From: Planctomyces sp. SH-PL14
Lineage (GTDB): Bacteria > Planctomycetota > Planctomycetia > Planctomycetales > Planctomycetaceae
Direction of reading: 5' to 3'
NCBI RefSeq assembly: GCF_001610835.1
Contig: NZ_CP011270.1
Coordinates: 3,242,001-3,306,000, forward strand
DNA: 64,000 bases
Shown: positions 1-7,600 of the stretch, piece after piece
How positions within the stretch are numbered: position 1 is the stretch's first letter
Layout: the number at the start of each line of letters is the position of its first letter
Program-made: the position numbers and the translations under genes
The notes under the pieces: model-generated
Database searches by the model: none
What the model was told of the DNA's origin: nothing
Seen by the model: only the letters and a program-made list of their open reading frames with translations

Positions 1-403
1 TGTACTGCCGATCCAGCGCCACCGCCGAGTCGCGAGGAGCGTTCGCCAGGTGCGGCAGCAGCAGCGTAAACGTGCTCTGCGGGTGAAACACCGTTCCGTT
101 CGGCTCGATCGATGGATTGACCGTGACATCGATCTCAAGAGGCGGAACATCGGGCGACCTGGGCTTCCAGGCGGTCCCCTTTCCGCCGGAGGGGAAGCGG
201 CGATGAACCTGCTCATAGCCATGCAGGGCCAGGCCGATCGCCCTCAGGTTGTTGCGGCACGTCTCCCGCCGGGCGGCTTCTCTTACGGACTGGACCCACG
301 GCAGCGCCACCGCGGTCCCGACCAACAGCACCGCCCCGGCGATCGCCACTTCGACCGCGGAAATCCCCGACCGCCGCGCGCAAGTTCCCCTGCTGTTCCT
401 CAT
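1..403 (-). CDS. DUF1559 prepilin-like protein, N-terminal part (runs off left edge)
   Basis: Reading the minus strand from an ATG at 403 gives an uninterrupted frame to base 1, so about 134 residues of the N-terminus are present. A short basic leader ends in a glycine before ISAVEVAIAGAVLLVG, a type IV prepilin-like cleavage site with a glutamate at +5 and a hydrophobic helix. It is followed by REAARRETCRNNLRAIG and GYEQVHRRFPSGG, the hallmark start of planctomycete DUF1559 proteins. These are thought to be exported pseudopilin-like envelope proteins of unknown role. The leader lacks the usual FTLIELLVV wording, so it is a divergent member. It is divergent to dnaN, with about 290 bp between them. 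Confidence 0.8.
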   Translation of the reverse strand, partial: MRNSRGTCARRSGISAVEVAIAGAVLLVGTAVALPWVQSVREAARRETCRNNLRAIGLALHGYEQVHRRFPSGGKGTAWKPRSPDVPPLEIDVTVNPSIEPNGTVFHPQSTFTLLLPHLANAPRDSAVALDRQY

Positions 404-691
404 GATCGGCCTCGTCCAAGCTTCGGATCAGAACCGCCCTGATCTACGGCGGTCCCCGGCCGGAGCGACAACCGAATCCCGGGAATTCTTTCCCGGCGAC
501 CGGGGCCGACGCGGGGCGAGGAAAGCAGGGCGAAGCGATCCCGATCCCTTCGCATCGGCACTGGCCGCGATACGCGGCCGTGTTGTTGCGGGTGCGGTTC
601 CGCCGTCTTATCCTGCTGCGTTCCTTGTGACGTGGATGATGGTTCGTGATCGCGGCCGGACGGTGTCCGCCGCCTCCCCTGAGACGGTCCT
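404..691. other. Intergenic region upstream of dnaN
   Basis: This 288-bp stretch separates the divergent DUF1559 and dnaN genes and should hold both promoters. I see no reading frame with coding character, no DnaA-box cluster and no repeat of the families described here. No convincing -35/-10 pair could be picked by eye. Confidence 0.5.
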
Positions 692-1801
692 ATGAAGCTG
701 CAGTGCTCCCGTTCGCTCCTCGCCAACGCCATCGGCACGGTGGCGGTGGTCGTCCCCTCGCGGACCCCCAAGGAGATCCTGCGGAACATCAAGCTGATCG
801 TCGCCGACGGGACCGCCACGCTCATCGGCACCGACCAGGAAGTCGGGATCCGCCACGTCATCCCCGAAATCTCGACCACGTCGACCGGCGAAGTTCTGCT
901 CCCGACCGCCCGGATCAGCGCGATCCTGCGGGAAGTCCAGGACGACACCGTCTCGCTCGAAGTGACCGAAGACGCCCTGTGGGTCCGGACCGCGCACAGC
1001 GAATTCCGCCTCTCGATCGAGAATCCGGCGGAGTTCCCAGACGTCGCCGCGTTCAACGAAGAGAACTACCACGTCGTCCCCGGCAAGACCCTCAAGCAGG
1101 GGATCCAGCGGACGCTGTTCGCCGCCGACGTCGAGAGCACGCGGTACGCCCTCGGCGGCGTCCTGATGGAGCTCCGGCCGCAGCAGATGACCCTCGCCGC
1201 CACCGACAGCCGCCGCCTGGCGGTCTACCGCGCCCCGTGCTCCGCCCAGGGGAGCGTCTCCGAGGAAGTCGGGACGCCGGTCATTCCGTCGAAGGCGATG
1301 CAGCTCATCGAGAAGAGCATTCAGGACCTGGAGAAGGACGTCCACATCGCGATCCACCACAACGACGTCCTCGTCCGCTCCGGGAACTCGACGATTTACG
1401 CCCGGCTCGTGGAAGGCCGCTTCCCGCGGTACCAGGACGTCATCCCGCAGAGCTATGAAGTCGAGATCCCGCTCGTGACCGGTCCGATGCTCTCCGCCGT
1501 CCGGCAGGCCATGATCGTCCAGAGCGAAGAGAGCAAGGGTGTCGACTTCGTCTTCGACAACGGAACGCTGACGCTCAAGAGCTCGGCCAACGACATCGGG
1601 ACCTCCCGCGTCGAGCTGCCGATCAGTTTCGACGGCAAGAAGATCGACATCACCTTCGACCCGAAGTTCGTCGCCGACTTCCTGAAGGTCCTCGACCCGA
1701 CGAGCCAGATCTCGCTGAACCTGATCGACGAGAACAGCGCGGCGGTCTTCAAGTCGGACGACACCTACACCTACGTTGTGATGCCGCTCGCCAAGGACTG
1801 A
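692..1801 (+). CDS. dnaN: DNA polymerase III subunit beta (sliding clamp)
   Basis: The 369-residue product has the usual length of the beta clamp, a ring-shaped dimer that tethers DNA polymerase III to DNA in the cytoplasm. Features seen: N-terminal MKLQCSRSLL, LIGTDQEVGI in domain 1, LAATDSRRLAVYR in domain 2, VLVRSGNSTIYARLVEGRFP, and a C-terminal end YTYVVMPLAKD that matches the conserved (Y)xxVxMP(L/M) tail. All three clamp domains appear present. The ATG at 692 is the only start giving the expected N-terminus. dnaA, recF and gyrB are not beside it, so the classic dnaA-dnaN cluster is broken here. A DUF2330 gene follows after 15 bp and could be co-transcribed. Confidence 0.97.
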   Translation: MKLQCSRSLLANAIGTVAVVVPSRTPKEILRNIKLIVADGTATLIGTDQEVGIRHVIPEISTTSTGEVLLPTARISAILREVQDDTVSLEVTEDALWVRTAHSEFRLSIENPAEFPDVAAFNEENYHVVPGKTLKQGIQRTLFAADVESTRYALGGVLMELRPQQMTLAATDSRRLAVYRAPCSAQGSVSEEVGTPVIPSKAMQLIEKSIQDLEKDVHIAIHHNDVLVRSGNSTIYARLVEGRFPRYQDVIPQSYEVEIPLVTGPMLSAVRQAMIVQSEESKGVDFVFDNGTLTLKSSANDIGTSRVELPISFDGKKIDITFDPKFVADFLKVLDPTSQISLNLIDENSAAVFKSDDTYTYVVMPLAKD

Positions 1802-1816
1802 CTCCTGAGGCCGCCG

Positions 1817-2890
1817 ATGAGCTGGAGCCGGAGGATTCGTGCGGGAGTCGTCGGCCTGCTGGCCGTCGCCAGTCTCGCTCCCGCGGAAGCGTGCTGCCCC
1901 GCACCGCCGGCCGGGCGGCCGGTGCTGAACTCCGACCAGACGGTCATCCTGATCTGGGACAAAGCCAGCCGCACGCAGCACTTCATCCGGAAAGCCTCCT
2001 TCCGCGGAGAGTCCCGGGACTTCGGCTTCCTCGTCCCCACACCCGCCGAGCCAGCGCTGGAAGAGGCGGGAAACGAGGCGTTCCCGCTCTTTGAAGGGCT
2101 GACCGCACCGGCGATCCAGGTTCGGGAGCGGATGCCAGGTATCGGATGCTCGGCGGAACCGTCCGTGCCAGCTCCCTCCGCGTCGGTCCGCGTGCTCCAG
2201 GAGAAGGTGGTGGCCGGGCTTCAGGCGGCGGTCCTGGCGGCGGACTCGTCGTCCGATCTCGTCGACTGGCTGCGCGACCACGGCTACGAGCATTCGCCGG
2301 CGATCGCGGAGTGGGTGCAGCCTTACGTGGAGCAGGGCTGGCTCCTGACCGCGCTGAAGGTCGCCGACCCGCAGGCGTCCAAGGGGAATCGGATCGAGGC
2401 GTCGGCCCTCCGGATCTCGTTCCAGACTGACGCGCCGCTCTTTCCCTACCGCGAACCGTATTCCGAGCAGGCGATCAGCGCGGTTCGGCCGCCGGAACGG
2501 CTGCTGCGGATCTACTTTGTCGGAGACGCTCGCTACGGCGGATCGCTTTCCGCCGGAGCGCCGTGGACGGGGCGCGTCGCGTGGTCGGGACCGCTGGATG
2601 CGTCGTCGCGACAGGAAGCGGTCCGTCTGCTGGGCCTCAGCGATGCCCCGACGCCGCCGGACTGGTGGCTGACGGAATTCGAAGATCCCTGGCCGTACGC
2701 GAAGGCGGCTTCGGACCTCGTGTTCCAAGTCGATGCCGACCAGTCGCAGGTCCGCCGGCCGCCGCTGATCCAGTTCGTCGACGCGCCGCTGCTCGTGCAG
2801 ATCTTTCCGTGCTTCGCGGTGCTGCTGCTGGCCGCCTTCCCGCTGCTGTTCGTTGTTCGGCTGACCCGCCGCGCGAACCCTGCCGCCTGA
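1817..2890 (+). CDS. DUF2330 domain-containing membrane-anchored protein
   Basis: 357 residues. An N-terminal signal peptide (residues 1-25, ending near APAEA) is followed by a cysteine pair and SDQTVILIWDKASRTQHFI and FGFLVPTPAEP, which are typical of DUF2330 proteins. A single C-terminal hydrophobic helix (about residues 325-348, FPCFAVLLLAAFPLLFVV) with basic residues after it suggests a membrane anchor, leaving the body outside the cytoplasm. The function of DUF2330 is unknown. The gene starts 15 bp after dnaN and ends 20 bp before the convergent proC gene. Confidence 0.75.
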   Translation: MSWSRRIRAGVVGLLAVASLAPAEACCPAPPAGRPVLNSDQTVILIWDKASRTQHFIRKASFRGESRDFGFLVPTPAEPALEEAGNEAFPLFEGLTAPAIQVRERMPGIGCSAEPSVPAPSASVRVLQEKVVAGLQAAVLAADSSSDLVDWLRDHGYEHSPAIAEWVQPYVEQGWLLTALKVADPQASKGNRIEASALRISFQTDAPLFPYREPYSEQAISAVRPPERLLRIYFVGDARYGGSLSAGAPWTGRVAWSGPLDASSRQEAVRLLGLSDAPTPPDWWLTEFEDPWPYAKAASDLVFQVDADQSQVRRPPLIQFVDAPLLVQIFPCFAVLLLAAFPLLFVVRLTRRANPAA

Positions 2891-2910
2891 TCCGCCGACT
2901 CGGGTTCGGT

Positions 2911-3714
2911 TCAGGACTTACCGAGTTCCTGGGAACGCTGGGCGGCGGTGAGGACCGCGTTCATGAGGGCGGCGCGGACGCCTCCCCGTTCCATCTCGTG
3001 CAGGCCCGCGATCGTCGTTCCGCCGGGGCTGGTGACGGCGTCCTTGAGGGAACCGGGGTGCTCGCCGGTTTCCAGGACCATCTTGGCCGCACCGAGGAGC
3101 GTCTGGGCGGCGAGCTGCGTGGCGACGGTTCGCGGCAGGCCGGCGCGGACGCCGCCGTCGCTCAGGGCTTCGATGATCTGAAAGGCGTAGGCGGGGCCGC
3201 TTCCCGAGAGGCCGGTGACGGCGTCGAGAAGCGACTCAGACACTTCGACCGCGATGCCGACGGTGGAGAGGAGTTTCTGGACCGTCGCGGCGTCGTCGCG
3301 GTTGGCGGTTCCGCCGAGGGCGAAGGCGCTCGCTCCCGCTTTGACGAGGCACGGGGTGTTGGGCATGACGCGGACGATCCGCCGGTTGTCGCCGAGGGCC
3401 GCGGCCATGCGGGAGAGTGTGATGCCGGCTGCGATTGAGATCACGAGGTGCCGGTCGGTGAGCGAATGCGAGACGGTCGCCATGACCTCGGCCATCTGCT
3501 GCGGCTTGACCGCGAGGACGAGGATGTCGCTCGACTGGATGACGGAGTTGTTCTCAGCCGCGGTGCGGGCGCCGGTGGCGTCCCCGAAGTGTTTGCGGGC
3601 GGAGGGAATGACGTCGCTGGCGACGATGTTTTCGGAGGCCGTGAGGCCTCCCTTGATGAATCCGGAGGCGAGGGCGGTGGCCATTTTCCCCGCGCCGATG
3701 AAACCGATCTTCAT
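2911..3714 (-). CDS. proC: Pyrroline-5-carboxylate reductase
   Basis: 267 residues, the normal length for ProC, which reduces pyrroline-5-carboxylate to proline with NAD(P)H in the cytoplasm. Seen: the dinucleotide-binding start MKIGFIGAGKMATAL, the ILAVKPQQM segment, ISIAAGITL, RVMPNTPCLVKAGASAF, and the signature region LDAVTGLSGSGPAYAF followed by GAAKMVLETGEHPGSLKDAVTSPGGTTIAGL (quoted in part only as family hallmarks). The gene is alone on the minus strand apart from the small gene upstream at 3858-4181. The second proline gene in this window, proB, lies 50 kb away, so the pathway is not an operon here. Confidence 0.96.
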   Translation of the reverse strand: MKIGFIGAGKMATALASGFIKGGLTASENIVASDVIPSARKHFGDATGARTAAENNSVIQSSDILVLAVKPQQMAEVMATVSHSLTDRHLVISIAAGITLSRMAAALGDNRRIVRVMPNTPCLVKAGASAFALGGTANRDDAATVQKLLSTVGIAVEVSESLLDAVTGLSGSGPAYAFQIIEALSDGGVRAGLPRTVATQLAAQTLLGAAKMVLETGEHPGSLKDAVTSPGGTTIAGLHEMERGGVRAALMNAVLTAAQRSQELGKS

Positions 3715-3857
3715 GGTCTGTTCCGACTTTCCGTCTGTCTGAAAAACACGGGTGGCGGCATCGGCGGGGCGTTTGCACCGCTTCCCGTTTCTTCGCCGTC
3801 CCTGCCGAGATTCCCGCGCCCGCAGTCAACCCGCTTTGTTCGTGTGCCGCGTTCGCG

Positions 3858-4181
3858 TTACCAGCCGAGCGACATGTTGGTTTCGATGGCTCGCTGGGCG
3901 TCGTGGAGGTCGGTGCCGGTGGAGCTCATGTAGAGGCGGATGGCGTGGAGTTTGTCGCCGGAGGCCTGGGCGAGGCAGTCGCGGGCGACGTCGCACGGTT
4001 TGGAGGGGCCGGCGATGCCGAGCATGCCTTTCGAGATGACCCACAGGTCGCGGGGGCGTTTGGTGATCCGGACGACGTCTTCTTCGGGGTAGTGTTCCCC
4101 GGCGATGCGGCGGGCGGTGTCTACGGAATCGGCCCAGCTGATCATGATGTGGGCGTTGGTTTCGATCTCGAAGAGCGGCAT
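3858..4181 (-). CDS. Small conserved hypothetical protein (107 aa)
   Basis: The frame reaches further upstream, but the ATG at 4181 is preceded by AGGAGA at good distance and gives a compact 107-residue protein starting MPLFEIETNAHIMISW. It has no signal peptide or membrane helix and looks like a small cytoplasmic alpha/beta protein, with HYPEEDVVRITKRPRDLWVI in the middle and the C-terminal helix HDAQRAIETNMSLGW. I do not recognise a named domain, though proteins of this look recur in planctomycetes as far as I remember. It lies 143 bp upstream of proC on the same strand and just beyond repeat copy A1. Confidence 0.65.
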   Translation of the reverse strand: MPLFEIETNAHIMISWADSVDTARRIAGEHYPEEDVVRITKRPRDLWVISKGMLGIAGPSKPCDVARDCLAQASGDKLHAIRLYMSSTGTDLHDAQRAIETNMSLGW

Positions 4182-4280
4182 GGACGGGGGTCTCCTGCGT
4201 TCGGCCACCGGTTGGTGCAATCGGTCGAGTATATGCACGGTGGAAAATCTGCGTCCACGTCGTTGTCAGGCCCCTTTTCG

Positions 4281-4608
4281 CCGGGTCCAGGGGGTCCCCC
4301 TGGTGGGGAGTGCAGAGGGGCAACGCCCCTTTGCCCGCCGGAGGCCCTCTCGTCGAGAGATGTCTGAAGGAGATCGTGTCCAACCGCGGACGACGTGCCG
4401 TATGCCCCCTCACCAACCGGCGGGGTGTGCGAAGCGAGCGGTGAGTCCTCGACGCGGGTACCACAAGGGGGACATCCGTTGCTTACCACGGTTCCCCATC
4501 GAAAATGCCTCCGGCGGCAAGGGGGCGTGTGCTGTTTTCTTGGCCCCTTGACCCCTGGCTGCCGTGGCACGTTGGGTTTGAGCTAAGGACGTCGTGCCGG
4601 CGAGGACG
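4281..4608 (+). repeat. Family A repeat, copy A1 (full length)
   Basis: Starts CCGGGTCCAGG and ends GTCGTGCCGGCGAGGACG. The left arm has an 8-bp hairpin CCAGGGGGTCCCCCTGG, then GAGGGGCAACGCCCCT and TTGCCCGCCGGAGGCC. The middle contains TCTGAAGGAGATCGTGTCC and CTCACC...GGTGAG. The right arm is GCCTCCGGCGGCAAGG, then a T-rich loop insertion between GGGGC and GGCCCC, then TTGACCCC and the GCCGTGGCACGTTGGG tail. It fills the gap between two minus-strand genes. Confidence 0.95.
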
Positions 4609-4622
4609 GTGATTGCCACCTC

Positions 4623-7600
4623 TCACAAACGGATCTGGTCCAGAATCGTCGGATCCTGAATCTCCCGGTCCCGCGCCAGCAGCAACACCTTCGAAATCAC
4701 CTCCGCCGTCCGCGGATCATCATCCGCAAAAGGGAGGAACAGCCGCCCCCGGTGCTGGGCATGCACCGGAACAACGCACAGGGCACCCCCCGGCATCCTG
4801 TGAACCGTCCCGCTCCCCAGGTGCACGCTGTAGTCCGCCAGCTCCCCGCTGATCGCCACGTGCGATCCCTTGATCCGCACGTTCTTGAGCCCCAGGAGCT
4901 GGCACGTCTCGCGGACAAGAGCCGTCCGCATCTCCACCGTCGACGCACTCGCCTCCGGATCGACACCCCCCGCATGCGCGACGCTCACCACCAGATCGAT
5001 GTCCCGCATCGTCTCACTGAAGAGCCGCGGCGGAACATCGGCCAGCTTGAGGTTTCGCGCCTGGTCCCGCTTCGAGTACGTGATCGTGTCCAGCGTCAGC
5101 CCCTCCACCTCCAGCGGCGTAAACGCCCCCCAGCGGAAGTTCACGCTGGCGACAATCTCCTCCTCATAAAAGACCTTGAAGACCCCGTCCTGCGTGTTCC
5201 AGCCCCGCGTCCCCCACAGGGCCATCCCCTGCGTCGGCTGCACCTGCTGCCCGGCGTATCGCTCGGACTTGTCGCCGGTCGCCTTCTCCTGCTTCGTGAC
5301 AACGTACAGCTCGCGGAACACCTGCTTGAACGGCTGAACCCGCCCGGCCGTGAACGCCTCGTGCTGCCACTTCGCCCACTCGCCGCTCTGGAGCAGGTCG
5401 TGCGGATGGGCGATCCTCAGCCGCGTCCCCTTCTTGATTGCAACACTCCCGCCGGCGTGCGTCCGGAGCGCCTTGCCCCCCCGGTCGGGATACCCGAGCG
5501 CCCCGTCGCCGATGAGAACCAGCTTCTCGAGGAGCGGCGCGACGAGCGCATGCCGGCTCAGTTCGATGAGCTCCGTCGACGAGAACTCGTCGCCGCGGCA
5601 CATCGCTGCTTCGAGCGCCTGCCGCTGCCGGGAGGTCTGCCGCTTCAGCTCCCGGCTCCGCTCGTAAAGCACGGCGATCGGTGGGTGCTTCTTGACCGCC
5701 GGCGGAACCGACTTCAGCTCCTTGCTCCCCTTGGTGACGACGATCCGCGGCTGAAGCGCGTCGTCGATCGAGAGTGACACATCGACGCCATCCTTCGACT
5801 CCGTCGCCGCGCCGTCCCGGAGGTCGCTCCATTCGCCGGCCCCCATCGCCCAGTCGAGCCGCAGGGCGTCGGCATAGCCGGCGGTGCTGGCGAGGTTCTT
5901 GAGACCGATGTCGAGCGACCGGAGAGCTTCGGGCTTCGTGAGGCCGCTCAGAGTGCGGGCATAGCGGGCGTACGCCTGGAGGATGTCGAACCGCCGCTTG
6001 AGCTCCGGCTCCCGCTTGGCCCCGCTCGGCAGCGGGTAGAGACCGAGCAGACGGACATGGTCCTTGAGGAAGCGTTTCTCGATCCCGGCGATCAGCTCGT
6101 TGAGACTCGCCTCGCCAAGCAAAACGTCGGCGATGAGCTGGGCCTTCTTGGCCTGGGCCGCATTGGAGGCGAAGCGGGCGGACCGGGCGAGGCGATCCCA
6201 CCGCTTGGGGCCGAGTGCGGCAGAGACCTTCTGGAACCAGCCGACGTCGATCGCGCCGGCGACCCGGTCGGTGTCGCTCAGGGCGGTCCGCTCCAGGATC
6301 AGCCGCTCCCACGTGGAAAGCTTCCGCCGGGGAGGGCCCCCCTCGGCGGCGCCGTCCGTCGCCGCGTCTTCGTCGGCCTCGGTTTCGGCGGTCGGCTCGT
6401 CGGCGATCCCCGCGCTCTCGGCCGCCTGGGCTCCCATCTCCGAGCCCCACATGAACCGCATGTGAGCCAGGAACCAGTAGAGCCCTTCGGCCAGTCCGTC
6501 CCATCGGAAATAGTTCTCGACGAACTTCGTCCACTGCGGGGCCAGGAACGCCAGCTCGATCAGCCGGTCCTCAGGGAAGGCCCCCGCCTTGATCTCCTTC
6601 TTCATCCGCGCGGCGAAGCTCTCTTCCGTGTCTTCAGGCCCCGGGTAGGTGATGCTGGCGAGATGCGTCAGCGTCGGCAGGCGAAGCAGCTTCGAATCCT
6701 GCCGCCACCCGGTGTGGGGCTTGAAGCCGTTTTTCCCGAGCGCCGTCATGAGCCGTACGAGCGTGTCGAGCCCGGAGAGCGACTCGATCGCATGGGCCAC
6801 CTCGGTCGCCGCGGTCGGGACGTCTCCCCGCTCCAGCTCCGACTCCAGCACCACCGCGCGGATCCGGTTCACGAGGTCCGCGACCTCGGGGCAATCCTTC
6901 AGGAGCTTCTGCTCGGTCGGTTCAGGGCGGCGACGGGTGAGACTCGACAACGTCGTGAAGCCCGTGTTCCGATAGAGGCCCCCCGGAGGACGGGGACCGA
7001 CGAGCTCGTCGGCCACGTCGTGCAGGTTTGCGAGGCCCGCCCGGTAAGCGGCGAACAGCACGTCCGCACCGGGGCGGTCCCGCGTCGCCCCCGGGACCGG
7101 TTCGTCGAGCCAGTGCTGAAGCCGCCACAACCGCTCGACCCGCGACCGTTCCTTGTCGGTCTCCTTGCCGTCCAGCCCGATCATCCAGTCACGGACGATG
7201 CCGAGGTGACCGCGCCAGTCGCCGGAGGAGCCCAGCCCGTATCGACTGCCGAGCCCCTCGTCGGATTCGTCGTCGTCATCGTCTCCCTCCTCGTCCTCCT
7301 GATCGCCGGCCGTGGGACGGAGTGCCTCGAGTTCCTGGACCGGAACGACCGCGCACAGGTGCTCGGCGCAGTCCATGAGGAAATCGTCCTCCCCCTGCGG
7401 CGGATGCAGGACGCCCATCCAGCGGATGATCGCCGCCACGGTTCCCGGATACCGGAGCGTGACCGTCCTGTCCGCTTCAATCGGAGCGAGCATCGGAGCG
7501 CGATAGGGCTTGCGATGGACCCACGCCTGAAAATCCTTGAACGAATAGCCGGAGATGCACGGCCACCACGTCTCGGCCCGCACGAGCTCCAGACCGTCGG

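Noticed and set aside
608-2728. A 706-codon minus-strand frame across dnaN and the DUF2330 gene
   Set aside because: dnaN is beyond doubt on the plus strand; the opposite frame has shadow composition and no start signal.
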